DNA from: Candidatus Peregrinibacteria bacterium RIFOXYA2_FULL_41_18
GTDB lineage: Bacteria > Patescibacteriota > Gracilibacteria > UBA1369 > UBA12470
NCBI GenBank assembly: GCA_001788795.1
Contig: MFXH01000016.1
Span: 1 to 64,000, forward strand
Length of the DNA stretch: 64,000 nucleotides
Direction of reading: 5' to 3'
Made by a program: the position numbers and the translations under genes. The notes under the pieces are model-generated. The model worked only from the letters and a program-made list of their open reading frames with translations, did no database searches and had not been told where the DNA came from. Each line of letters starts with the position of its first letter. The stretch's first letter is position 1. Positions 14,865 through 23,244 of this stretch are shown piece after piece.

Positions 14865-17555
14865 TTAATCAGAGATGTATTGATCCATGAATTCTATAAA
14901 CCTTCCTCTTGAAACCGTAGAACCATTGTCGCTATAAGCTGATAAATCAACGGATCCACCAACTATTCTTTCTATAAGAGTTTCAATATCGGAAACCGTC
15001 ATAGCTTCATCAAAATCGAAACCACCTTCTTCGTTTTCATAACCTTCAAGCAATCCAACCTGATTCAATACCAATACGTAAGGAGATAGGTCTTGGCTCG
15101 GATCGACATCTGTATATGGAGTCCAGTCAAGAGATGTAACAGGAGGGTATCCGAAAGTAAGAGCAACTACCTTTGCAACTTCACCTCTTAAGATTTGATC
15201 TGACGGAGTAAACATAGTAGGAGTTCTTCCATCAACTATTTCCTTGCACCAAGCATTGTAGATTGCATCATAATAAGATGCATTTGGATTAACATCAGTG
15301 AAAGGCATTTCTCCGCATTCTCCGGAAGCCGTACCTTCTTCAGCGATTACAACACCCTGATCACCAGAAGATGAGGAACTGCTACCGCCAGCGCTATAAT
15401 AACCACCTGCACCACCTCCATAAGTTGCACTTGAAGAAGATAAAGAAGAGCCGCTGCCGGAATCGGTAGTACCTCCGTCAGTCGTACCACCATCAGTAGT
15501 ACCTCCATCGGTTGTGCCACCATCTGTAGTACCACCGTCAGTTGTACTGCCATCTGTAACGGTAATCGTAAGCGTATCTGAAACAGTACTTATATCAGCA
15601 TAATCGACATCATACTGAGTAGCCTCAACTGTAACGACATAACTTCCTGTAGCGGTATAAGTATGAGTTTCTGTAAATGTAACGCCCGAAGCATCAAGGA
15701 CACCTGTCGAATGAGTCAAGACACCATCAGCCCAGTTAATATTTGCAACTGCTCCCATAGCTGTAGCATCAAGAGATGTTGCTATAGCTGTAACCGTGAC
15801 AGTATCGCCAAGAGTGATCGTCTGATCAGCTCCGGCTTCAACAGTAAAGGACGTAGTAGTATCTCCATCGTCGTCACCATCATCAGTTTCAGGAAGTTCA
15901 TTTACAACACGAGTTGCACAGTTGTTTTGTTCGCTACTTTCAAGAACCAAGTCGCTAGCATCAACACAAATCTCTATCGTATAGATATTCGTAAGATCCA
16001 TTGTACCCGCACCGAATTGGAAATCCGAAGATCCTTCTGCGGACAAGAAATCCAGACTGCCTAATGTAGTCCACGAGAAAGCACGAGTGATTTCTGTTCC
16101 ATCAAGATTTGTAATGTTTACATAATTACTACCTTCAGTAGCAGAATCAACACTTACAAGTCCTTCGTTTGAAACAGTATAGCTCAATACGCCTGATGTA
16201 GCGTCGTAATCAGTAATTTCGACTGAAAGATCAGGGAGTAAAGAGATAGACATACAGTTATTGTCTTCATCATTTTCAGAGACAACATTCAAAGCGTCTA
16301 CGCATATCTCAACAGATGAAAGCTGGGTAAAGTCAAACGCACCCATTCCATAACTGTAGCTAGAAGAACCTTCAGCAGATAAGAATGATATATCGGTAAG
16401 AGTGCTCCAGCTATAAGCTCTTGAGTCTGTAGTACCATCTGTATTTGTGAATACTAAGAATGTATGTCCATCAGTAGCAGTATCAATATCGACAATACCG
16501 TTATTTACAACAGTATAATCGACACTATTTGAAGTTTCATCATAAGTAAGAGATGTAACAGCCAAATCAGGAATCAATGAAAGATCCATACAGTTGTTAT
16601 CCTCATTGCTTTCTGTAACGATATTGTCGTCATCTACACATACCGTAACAAGCTGTGTACCTTCAGGTATTATACCAGATATAAATCTAGTCGAACCTTG
16701 AGCAGCCAAGAAGTCATAATCTCCATACGAAGACCAATCATATGCAGGCCCTTCAACACCATCATAGTAGAATTGAGTAACACCTGCAGTATCTTCTGAA
16801 ACAGAGCCGTCGCTCTGATTAGCCAAGGTATAATAAACCGTAGAGTCATCGGCATTATATTCGATAGCCGTAACTGTCAAATCAGGCAAAGGTACTTGCT
16901 CAACAGTTACAGACAAAGTGTCGCAAACCGTGACAAGTCCGTCATTTGCACAAACCTCAACAGAATAACTACCGGCAGTTGCATATGAATGAGTTGGCGT
17001 AATAGCCAAATCTCCGGCAGGCAAAGCATTATAAAAATCATACATAGTACCATCATTCCATTCGACTTGAGCCCATGAAAGAGTACCGCTTCCGCCTGTA
17101 GAAGTTGGAGCGATAGAAACAGTTTCACCTTCGTAAACAGACTGATCGGAACCGGCTTCAACAACCAATGGAAGGTTGGAAACCGTAATTGTAATAGAAG
17201 AAGACAAAACAGTAGAAACCGTTCCATCAACATTGTATTCGTACAATTCGGCAGACACAGAATAATCTCCGGTTGTTCCATACTGATAAGTAGAAGAACA
17301 TTTGAATGTTCCTGTGCCATCATCAGAACATGAAACGGCGGCAACATAGCCATCGCCCCAGTTCAAATTTCCGGCAACAGACGTGACAACAGTAGTGTCA
17401 ACGCCAACATCGGCGATCTGTACGGTTACAGTATCTCCGACATAAACAGTGGTCGCATCAGCTGTGATTTCTACACTTCCAGCAAATGCCTGAGGAACTG
17501 CGATCGTGGCGATAAATATCGTCCACAATGCGATTTTCGAGATGATTTTTCTCAT
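14865..17555 (-). CDS. Large secreted surface protein with PKD, CARDB and SLH domains
   Basis: 896 residues. A Sec signal peptide (first 25, cleaved near AFAGS) is followed by two PKD-like Ig modules (about 26-220) and three CARDB repeats (about 221-550). Each repeat ends in a conserved CVD..(N/D).V.E..E.NNC cysteine pair. A third PKD module spans about 565-665 (TFTETHTYTATGSYVVTV), then a (TTDGG)n linker (about 667-698) and a Ser/Gly-rich stretch. The protein ends in two S-layer homology domains (from about 745: FTDVNPNASYYDAIYNAWCK; then YTDVDPSQDLSPYVLVLNQV). It is probably anchored to the cell surface through the SLH part, with the Ig-like arms outward. An inverted repeat overlaps its promoter. 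Confidence 0.9.
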   Translation of the reverse strand: MRKIISKIALWTIFIATIAVPQAFAGSVEITADATTVYVGDTVTVQIADVGVDTTVVTSVAGNLNWGDGYVAAVSCSDDGTGTFKCSSTYQYGTTGDYSVSAELYEYNVDGTVSTVLSSSITITVSNLPLVVEAGSDQSVYEGETVSIAPTSTGGSGTLSWAQVEWNDGTMYDFYNALPAGDLAITPTHSYATAGSYSVEVCANDGLVTVCDTLSVTVEQVPLPDLTVTAIEYNADDSTVYYTLANQSDGSVSEDTAGVTQFYYDGVEGPAYDWSSYGDYDFLAAQGSTRFISGIIPEGTQLVTVCVDDDNIVTESNEDNNCMDLSLIPDLAVTSLTYDETSNSVDYTVVNNGIVDIDTATDGHTFLVFTNTDGTTDSRAYSWSTLTDISFLSAEGSSSYSYGMGAFDFTQLSSVEICVDALNVVSENDEDNNCMSISLLPDLSVEITDYDATSGVLSYTVSNEGLVSVDSATEGSNYVNITNLDGTEITRAFSWTTLGSLDFLSAEGSSDFQFGAGTMDLTNIYTIEICVDASDLVLESSEQNNCATRVVNELPETDDGDDDGDTTTSFTVEAGADQTITLGDTVTVTAIATSLDATAMGAVANINWADGVLTHSTGVLDASGVTFTETHTYTATGSYVVTVEATQYDVDYADISTVSDTLTITVTDGSTTDGGTTDGGTTDGGTTDGGTTDGGTTDSGSGSSLSSSSATYGGGAGGYYSAGGSSSSSSGDQGVVIAEEGTASGECGEMPFTDVNPNASYYDAIYNAWCKEIVDGRTPTMFTPSDQILRGEVAKVVALTFGYPPVTSLDWTPYTDVDPSQDLSPYVLVLNQVGLLEGYENEEGGFDFDEAMTVSDIETLIERIVGGSVDLSAYSDNGSTVSRGRFIEFMDQYISD
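15462..15556. repeat. 15-bp minisatellite encoding TTDGG units
   Basis: Six degenerate 15-bp units inside the surface-protein gene encode Thr-Thr-Asp-Gly-Gly repeats. The third-position differences between units show that it is not a very recent expansion, but copy number could vary between strains. Confidence 0.85.
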
Positions 17556-17590
17556 GCCTTAAATGGGTTAAAATTTAGAGAAAGGGTGTA

Positions 17591-17618
17591 ATGGTACTCG
17601 AAATTGACAAAATGTCAA
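17591..17618 (-). promoter_or_regulatory. Promoter with overlapping operator-like dyad
   Basis: Reverse strand TTGACA (17613-17618), 16-nt spacer, TACCAT (17591-17596), leading to the surface-protein ATG at 17555. The -35 box is one arm of a perfect inverted repeat TTGACAAAATGTCAA (17604-17618), a likely binding site for a dimeric regulator. Confidence 0.55.
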
Positions 17619-17648
17619 GTATATATGGCGCGATAAGTAATTTTCTGG

Positions 17649-17654
17649 TATAAT
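17649..17654 (+). promoter_or_regulatory. Extended -10 promoter of the TPR-like gene
   Basis: TGGTATAAT, with TATAAT ending 6 nt before the ATG at 17661, predicting a leaderless mRNA. Confidence 0.65.
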
Positions 17655-17660
17655 TAATGG

Positions 17661-18578
17661 ATGAAAAATGAAATAAAAGAATTTACAGAAAGAGGTATAA
17701 AAATAGCCGAAACCCTTATGAAAGAGGGGAAGTATCTCGATTCATTACAAGCTTGCAAAGAAATATTGCAGGTCGATCCGGACAATGCAAAAACTAATCA
17801 AATCATTGCAGAAATTGGAGACAGAATGTTCAAAAAAAACTTTCCGCTTTTAAAAGATTTATATAAGAAAGGACATTATGAAGAAGCCATAGCAGCAGGT
17901 GAAAAAATCGGAATAATTATAAGAAACAATCATCTTTCAAAATTCATAGCGAAATGCAAATCAAAACTCGCCAAGAAACAGAATCAAGAGATTGGAATTT
18001 ATCTTAGAAACGGAATTAAGAATCACAAGAGTTTGGCCAAAAAAAAAGACTGGTTAAGTGCCATAGCGATTTTAACCGAATTACAATCGGTAGATCCAAG
18101 AAACGAAAAGATCAGGGAAATGCTGAAAAATGACAGAATCAAGTACATAGACAACCAAATGCACTCGGATATAAAACAGAACCTTTTAAAAGAAAAAAAA
18201 TACGAAGAATTGTACGGATTTTACAGAAATCTTTTTGCAGTATTCCCAGAATACAAAAAACTCAAAAACGAAATGCAAAAGCTCGAAGAAGAAATTGATA
18301 AAAAAAATCAAGAAACGAAATCCGCATATACAGAGGAGAATTTGAAAAAAATAAAAACCATGCTTGAGAATAAGCAGTTCGAGGATGCGGTAAAAGCATC
18401 TCAAGAAACAGTAATAACAACCAAGTTCAAGAACAAAAAAGCTATAACTGCTTACAAAAAAGCTATAGCCTCAAACGAAGCCGATACAGATCGAAAATTA
18501 ACAGGCATGATAGACAAAATAATCACGGATTTAAAAGCCGATTCCTTGGCAAATCCGGAGAACTTCATTCGTATTTAA
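17661..18578 (+). CDS. TPR-like helical repeat protein
   Basis: 305 residues, all helical and strongly charged, with no signal peptide or membrane segment. Repeated helix pairs such as LMKEGKYLDSLQACKEIL followed by VDPDN, LYKKGHYEEAIAAGEKI, KKDWLSAIAILTELQSVDPRN and MLENKQFEDAVKASQE have the spacing of tetratricopeptide repeats. Such proteins are scaffolds; the partner is unknown. It is divergent from the surface-protein gene, with the dyad 17604-17618 between them, and converges on purA (14-nt gap). Confidence 0.7.
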   Translation: MKNEIKEFTERGIKIAETLMKEGKYLDSLQACKEILQVDPDNAKTNQIIAEIGDRMFKKNFPLLKDLYKKGHYEEAIAAGEKIGIIIRNNHLSKFIAKCKSKLAKKQNQEIGIYLRNGIKNHKSLAKKKDWLSAIAILTELQSVDPRNEKIREMLKNDRIKYIDNQMHSDIKQNLLKEKKYEELYGFYRNLFAVFPEYKKLKNEMQKLEEEIDKKNQETKSAYTEENLKKIKTMLENKQFEDAVKASQETVITTKFKNKKAITAYKKAIASNEADTDRKLTGMIDKIITDLKADSLANPENFIRI

Positions 18579-18605
18579 CTACGTCACTTCTTCTACTTCT
18601 TCACA
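18579..18605. repeat. Ladder repeat at the purA stop
   Basis: CTACGTCACTTCTTCTACTT followed by CTTCACA, a copy of the family at 10225, 21537, 40667 and 62617. It supplies the purA stop codon on the reverse strand. Confidence 0.7.
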
Positions 18606-19891
18606 ATCATCTGATCCCTTCTTTGTCCAACTCCTATAAATGTAATCGGAGTACCAATTAATTCTTCAAGTTTTTTAACATAATTTCGCGCATTCTGAGG
18701 CAACTCTTCAAGCTTAGTAGCACCGGAAATATCCTCATCCCATCCGAGCATTTCAATGTATTCAACAGTAGATTTTTCGAGCATATCAAGATCGGCGGGG
18801 AAGGAGTCGAGAGTCTTACCTTCATACTTATACGCAACGCCGATTTTCACAGTCTTAAGCCCTGTCATAACATCTAGCTTTGTAAGATTTATACCTGTAT
18901 ATCCATTCATTCGAGCTGAATACTTGGCGACGACAGAATCAAACCATCCGCATCTTCTTGGACGACCTGTTGTTGCGCCATATTCTCCGCCTTTTTCTCG
19001 AAGCATATTGCCGGTTTCATCAAGAAGTTCGGTAGGGAATGGTCCTGCCCCAACACGTGTAACGTAAGCCTTCATTATACCCGTTAAGCTTGTTAAATGG
19101 CTGTTTGGTATACCGGTTCCGGTTCCAAGACCTCCAACCATCGGATTGGAAGATGTAACATACGGATAAGTACCATGATCAAGATCGAGCATAACTCCAT
19201 TCGCACCTTCGAACACGATAGATTTTCCACTTTCAAGAGCTTCATGCAAATAAACAAAAGTATCCTTAATCATAGGAACGATTCGATCACGAATAGTTCT
19301 GTAATAAGCGATTTCTTTTTCAACATCATATTCAAAACCATACTGCTTCATTAATCCGCCAGAAACTTCGCGCAATTTAGCCTCGAAAACATCTTGTTTC
19401 AAGAAATCACAGGCGCGAATGCCTTTGCGAGAAGCCTTATCCATATAGCAAGGTCCGATTCCACGATTGGTTGTGCCAACCTTTTTATCGCCCTTGCTCG
19501 CCTCCTGCAAACCATCGATCACTCTATGATAATCAAACAACAAATGAACGCGATCAGATAATAATATACGACCATCAGTCTTAAGTCCGCTTTTTTGAAT
19601 AACATCTATTTCCTCAAGTAGGGTAGGTAAGTGAACAACGCATCCATTTCCGATTACACAAATAGTATGTTCATGAAGAGCACCTGAAGGCAACAAGTGA
19701 AAAACATATTTCTTGGTCTCGCCGGTTTGAGGATCTTTTACATAAACCGTATGTCCGGCATTTGCACCACCTGTAGCACGAGCAATGATGTCGTATTCTG
19801 AAGAAACTATATCAACGAGCTTTCCCTTTCCTTCATCACCCCATTGAGCACCTATAATTGCCGTAACTCGACCAAGTTTTTCTTTTATCAT
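18593..19891 (-). CDS. purA: Adenylosuccinate synthetase
   Basis: It joins IMP and aspartate with GTP to make adenylosuccinate. Signatures: GAQWGDEGKGKLVD (P-loop), NAGHTV, GIGPCYMDKASRKGIR, GTYPYVTSSNP, TRVGAGPFPTEL and TTGRPRRCGW. From the ATG at 19891 it is 432 residues, close to the usual 425-430. An ATG at 19918 would add nine residues and is less likely. Its last two codons and stop (AAG AAG TAG) lie inside a CTACGTCACTTCTTC-type ladder repeat. It is part of a purine gene cluster, divergent from purC. Confidence 0.95.
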   Translation of the reverse strand: MIKEKLGRVTAIIGAQWGDEGKGKLVDIVSSEYDIIARATGGANAGHTVYVKDPQTGETKKYVFHLLPSGALHEHTICVIGNGCVVHLPTLLEEIDVIQKSGLKTDGRILLSDRVHLLFDYHRVIDGLQEASKGDKKVGTTNRGIGPCYMDKASRKGIRACDFLKQDVFEAKLREVSGGLMKQYGFEYDVEKEIAYYRTIRDRIVPMIKDTFVYLHEALESGKSIVFEGANGVMLDLDHGTYPYVTSSNPMVGGLGTGTGIPNSHLTSLTGIMKAYVTRVGAGPFPTELLDETGNMLREKGGEYGATTGRPRRCGWFDSVVAKYSARMNGYTGINLTKLDVMTGLKTVKIGVAYKYEGKTLDSFPADLDMLEKSTVEYIEMLGWDEDISGATKLEELPQNARNYVKKLEELIGTPITFIGVGQRRDQMIVKK

Positions 19892-19970
19892 ATTTTTAGT
19901 TTTAAAAATCTTGTGCATTTAAAAAATAACATTACGATTGCCAGCAGGCAAATCCTTATCTAAAATAACA

Positions 19971-20029
19971 GCGCAAGGAAGCGAAGCGATCCTAGCGCAA
20001 TATTATAAGCCGTTTCGCAACCGCGAAAC
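19971..20029 (+). repeat. Paired-hairpin intergenic element, copy A
   Basis: Hairpin 1 (GCGC...GCGC, 19971-19998, with inner GGA/TCC) is followed by the core AATATTATAAGC (19999-20010) and hairpin 2 (GTTTCGC-AACC-GCGAAAC, 20012-20029). It lies just upstream of purC. It shares architecture with copies at 29947, 32482 and 33526, whose hairpin 2 arms differ by compensating changes. Confidence 0.75.
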
Positions 20030-20057
20030 TCAATACAAATCAATAACCAAAAAATAC

Positions 20058-21026
20058 ATGCTTACAAAAGAACAGATTGCCAGCCAGATAAGTCACTGTT
20101 TGGCGGGTACGAATTTCACGAACCTTGGCACGAGATATGAAGGAAAAGTTCGCGACAATTATACGAAAGATGAAAAAAGAATACTCATTACAACAGATAG
20201 ACTATCCGCATTTGATAAAGTGATCGCATTGGTTCCTTTCAAAGGACAGGCACTAAATGCACTATCGAAATTCTGGTTCGAACGAACAAAAGATATTGTC
20301 GGAAATCATGTCGTAGAATATCCGGATCCAAACGCTGTAGTAGGCGAGGAATGCACCCCGTTGGCAGTTGAAATGGTTGTTCGAGGCTATATAACCGGAA
20401 GCACAACAACATCAGCTTGGTACAATTACCAAAAAGGAGTTAGAAACTTTTGTGGCAATCCTTTGCCGGAAGGGATGAAAAAGGATCAAAAACTCGATCA
20501 CGCAATAATCACTCCTACCACAAAAGCGGCTCATGGAGATCACGATGAATCTCTTGCACCTGAAGAATTAATCAAGAGGGGACACATAACAAAAGACGAC
20601 TGGGATAAGCTCGCAGCAATTTCATTGAAGCTATTTGCACGCGGACAAGAGATCGCTGCTAAACAAGGAATAATTTTGGTAGATACCAAATACGAATTCG
20701 GGAAAAATAAAAAGGGTGAAATAGTCCTTATAGACGAAATCCACACTCCTGACTCCTCAAGATTCTGGAAATCCGCAACTTATCAAGCAAAATTCGATAA
20801 AGGTGAGGATCAAGACAATATAAACAAAGAGTACCTACGCTTATGGCTATCCGAAAAAGGTTTCATAGGCGAAGGCGCAATACCAGCTATCCCAGAAGAT
20901 GTAATAGTCGAAACGGCACGCAGATATATAGAAGCTTATGAATTGATAACAGGCCAAACATTCGAAGGAACTCCGGGAGATCCATTGCCAAGAATCGAAA
21001 AGAATCTCGCGAAATACATGTCTTAA
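20058..21026 (+). CDS. purC: Phosphoribosylaminoimidazole-succinocarboxamide (SAICAR) synthase
   Basis: 322 residues from the ATG at 20058. It ligates CAIR with aspartate. Signatures: YEGKVRDNY, ITTDRLSAFD, AVEMVVRGYITGST, LVDTKYEFGK, IDEIHTPDSSRFW and DNINKEYLRLWLSEKGF. The length and the APEEL/FARGQE region match the longer, yeast Ade1-like form rather than the 240-residue E. coli form. In-frame codons upstream of 20058 translate hairpin element A and are not part of the gene. purE follows 60 nt later, then purB. Confidence 0.96.
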   Translation: MLTKEQIASQISHCLAGTNFTNLGTRYEGKVRDNYTKDEKRILITTDRLSAFDKVIALVPFKGQALNALSKFWFERTKDIVGNHVVEYPDPNAVVGEECTPLAVEMVVRGYITGSTTTSAWYNYQKGVRNFCGNPLPEGMKKDQKLDHAIITPTTKAAHGDHDESLAPEELIKRGHITKDDWDKLAAISLKLFARGQEIAAKQGIILVDTKYEFGKNKKGEIVLIDEIHTPDSSRFWKSATYQAKFDKGEDQDNINKEYLRLWLSEKGFIGEGAIPAIPEDVIVETARRYIEAYELITGQTFEGTPGDPLPRIEKNLAKYMS

Positions 21027-21086
21027 TAGCCGCAAAGCGGCCTCTTCTCTCAAATCTCTAATCTTTTATCTTTAATCTATCACCCC
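21027..21086 (+). repeat. Ladder repeat forming the purE leader
   Basis: A short hairpin CCGC-AAA-GCGG is followed by AATCTCTAATCTTTTATCTT and TAATCTATCACCCC ending at the purE ATG. It belongs to the ATCT family, also seen at 27481. Confidence 0.65.
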
Positions 21087-21536
21087 ATGCTCGTCTCAAT
21101 CATAATGGGCTCAAAATCAGATCAAGAACACGCAGATAAGATTACTCAAAAACTGGATAAACTTGGCGTACCTCACGAAACGCATGTTGCATCAGCACAC
21201 AAGGTCCCTGAAAAGGTTCTAGAAGTTCTGAAAACAAACGAATCAAAAAGGGAAGCCGTTTGCTATATCACAATAGCGGGTCGCTCAAACGCACTCTCGG
21301 GATTCGTGGCTGCCAATACAGCCTATCCGGTAATCGCATGTCCTCCTTTTGCTACAAAAGAAGATTTTATTATAAATATAAACTCAACTCTTGTTATGCC
21401 ATCAGACACGCCGGCCCTTACAGTAATAGATCCGGGCAACGCAGCTTTGGCCGCAGCAAGAATACTAGGAGTATCAGATGCGAAATTACTAGCAAAAAAC
21501 CGTGAATACATCGCAACAGTAAAAGCAAACTTCTAA
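21087..21536 (+). CDS. purE: Phosphoribosylaminoimidazole carboxylase, class II type PurE
   Basis: 149 residues. GSKSD and the SAHK segment mark the PurE fold. The middle reads AGRSNALSGFVAANTAYPVI, which matches the animal PAICS carboxylase domain (AGRSN...NTAYPVI) rather than the bacterial class I AGAGGAAHLPG motif. Class II enzymes carboxylate AIR directly with CO2 and do not need PurK, so this organism may lack purK. It lies between purC and purB, and the gene order purC-purE equals the domain order of the PAICS fusion. The class call rests on motif memory. Confidence 0.9.
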   Translation: MLVSIIMGSKSDQEHADKITQKLDKLGVPHETHVASAHKVPEKVLEVLKTNESKREAVCYITIAGRSNALSGFVAANTAYPVIACPPFATKEDFIININSTLVMPSDTPALTVIDPGNAALAAARILGVSDAKLLAKNREYIATVKANF

Positions 21537-21593
21537 CTACGTCACTTAACTACGTCACTTCTTCTACTTCCCCTACTTCTTCACACTTCCCCT
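21537..21593 (+). repeat. Ladder repeat forming the purB leader
   Basis: CTACGTCACTTAACTACGTC, then ACTTCTTCTACTTCCCC and TACTTCTTCACACTTCCCC, running into the purB ATG. This is the longest copy of the family. Confidence 0.75.
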
Positions 21594-22943
21594 ATGCTCA
21601 CAGCAATTTCTCCTCTCGACGGTCGCTACGCACGCAAGCTCGATCCGTTACGCGAATATTTTTCCGAAGCCGCTCTCATTAGGGCTAGGATTTATGTCGA
21701 ATGCACATGGCTTATGTTTTTATGCAACGATGCCAAGCTGAAAGGAACGAGGAAGATTACAAAAAAAGAGGAAGCAATATTAAATTCTTTCTGGAAAGAT
21801 TGGGATGAAAAAGCCCTCAGTTTTTATATGCGAGCAAAGGAGATAGAAAAAGTGACAAACCACGACGTTAAATCGATTGAATATCTCATGAAAGAAGAGA
21901 TGAAGAAAACTTCACTGAAAGACCTGCTCGAGTTCGTACATTTCGCCTGCACATCCGAAGATATAACGAACTTGTCTTATGCAGTTTTGCTTAAAAAATC
22001 ACTCGAAGAAGTTTTCCTTCCGAAACTGCATGGACTCAATAAAAACCTAATAGACCTTTCTAAGAAATTCCAAAATATTCCGATGATGGCGCATACGCAC
22101 GGCCAACCGGCAAGTCCGACAACGGTAGGGAAAGAACTAAAAGTATTCGTACGCAGACTTGAACGACAAATCATACAACTCAAGACGCAACCGCATTTCG
22201 GTAAGATAAACGGTGCAACAGGCAATTACAACGCTCACATGGCCGCATATCCTGAAGTAGATTGGGTGCATGTTAGCGAAGGAATGGCGGAAAAACTTGG
22301 ACTGACCGCCAATCTCCACACTACTCAAATTGAATCACATGACTACTTGGCGGAAATTTTTCATAATATAATCCGTATAAACACGATATTAATAGATCTT
22401 GACCGCGACATTTGGAGCTATATTTCCAAGCATTATTTCAAGCAAAAAGTAATAGCGGGCGAAGTCGGCTCTTCGACCATGCCACACAAGGTAAATCCGA
22501 TAGATTTTGAAAACAGCGAAGGGAATCTGGGAATAGCGAATGCAGTTCTGAGCTTCATGGCGGAGAAACTGCCAACATCTCGAATGCAGAGAGACCTCAC
22601 GGATTCCACAGTATTACGAAATATGGGTGTTGGAATAGGGCATAGCTACTTGGCTTACGACAGCACTATGAAAGGATTGAGCAAGCTTGAAATCAACACG
22701 CCGGCAATAGATGCCGATCTTAACGACAACTGGGAAGTCCTTGCCGAACCGATTCAGACAGTAATGAGAAAATATAAGGTTGAAGGTGCTTATGAAAAAT
22801 TAAAAGCACTTACAAGGGGTAAGAAACTGAATCAGAAAGCTTTTCATAAATTTATCGACACCCTCAAGATTCCGGAAAAAGATAAGAAGTCATTAAAAAA
22901 ACTCACACCTCGTACATATATCGGACTTGCCGACAAGCTGTAA
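21594..22943 (+). CDS. purB: Adenylosuccinate lyase
   Basis: 449 residues, E. coli PurB-like in length and ending. It cleaves SAICAR to AICAR and adenylosuccinate to AMP. It starts LTAISPLDGRYARKLDPL. Catalytic signatures: MAHTHGQPASPTTVGKE (general acid His), TSEDITNLSYA, and the mobile loop GSSTMPHKVNPIDFENSEGN (catalytic Ser). With purA, purC and purE it covers both arms of late purine synthesis, although other pur genes are not in the window. Confidence 0.97.
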   Translation: MLTAISPLDGRYARKLDPLREYFSEAALIRARIYVECTWLMFLCNDAKLKGTRKITKKEEAILNSFWKDWDEKALSFYMRAKEIEKVTNHDVKSIEYLMKEEMKKTSLKDLLEFVHFACTSEDITNLSYAVLLKKSLEEVFLPKLHGLNKNLIDLSKKFQNIPMMAHTHGQPASPTTVGKELKVFVRRLERQIIQLKTQPHFGKINGATGNYNAHMAAYPEVDWVHVSEGMAEKLGLTANLHTTQIESHDYLAEIFHNIIRINTILIDLDRDIWSYISKHYFKQKVIAGEVGSSTMPHKVNPIDFENSEGNLGIANAVLSFMAEKLPTSRMQRDLTDSTVLRNMGVGIGHSYLAYDSTMKGLSKLEINTPAIDADLNDNWEVLAEPIQTVMRKYKVEGAYEKLKALTRGKKLNQKAFHKFIDTLKIPEKDKKSLKKLTPRTYIGLADKL

Positions 22944-22954
22944 GCTGTTATAAT
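22927..22954 (+). promoter_or_regulatory. Promoter of the ileS leader
   Basis: TTGCCG (22927-22932), 16-nt spacer, TATAAT (22949-22954), overlapping the purB 3' end. Transcription from about 22961 would give an ileS leader of about 280 nt, long enough for a riboswitch. Confidence 0.6.
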
Positions 22955-22994
22955 CCAACTTGCTCTTTTGAAATTTCGTTATTAAATGCGCATT

Positions 22995-23210
22995 CAAGCG
23001 GCAATCACCGCTTGGCAGGAAGAAGAAAGTGTCAGTTCGCAACAAGGATTTAATCTCTTTCGCATCCCTCTGCTGTCTGCTCCTTGTGTCTTGCTGTCTA
23101 CCCTAGACCTTCCCGGCGACAAAACGCCGTCAATAAATGCAATTAAGAACTATCCAAGGTGGTACCTGTCCCGCTCTGCGAGACCCATGGAAAAACGTAC
23201 CTCTTTTTTT
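22995..23210 (+). promoter_or_regulatory. Putative T-box riboswitch upstream of ileS
   Basis: The T-box sequence AAGGTGGTACC is at 23156-23166; its UGGU would pair with the ACCA end of uncharged tRNA-Ile. An antiterminator folds as CCAAGG (23154-23159) with CCATGG (23185-23190) around the bulge UGGUACC and an upper stem GTCcCGC/GCGaGAC. A competing terminator pairs AAGGTGGTAC (23156-23165) with GTACCTCTTT (23197-23206), followed by a T-run. A Stem III-like hairpin CGGCG/CGCCG is at 23114-23129. Upstream, CAAGCGG/CCGCTTG (22995-23014) carries the loop CAATCA with an Ile codon AUC (23004-23006). This resembles the ultrashort Stem I class known from actinobacterial ileS. A 7-bp stem ACAAGGA/TCCTTGT lies between them. 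Confidence 0.72.
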
Positions 23211-23244
23211 ATGTTACAAGTTACTAACTACTAACTATATACCC

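Noticed and set aside
15462..15556. Repeat array as a CRISPR
   Set aside because: 15-bp in-frame coding repeats without spacers; no cas genes in the window.
19938..20057. In-frame N-terminal extension of purC
   Set aside because: It starts at TTG and translates the paired-hairpin element A; known PurC starts align at the ATG at 20058.
22986..23234. Possible 82-residue gene before ileS
   Set aside because: It lies entirely in the T-box-like leader and ladder repeat, and the translation is low-complexity with no family features.
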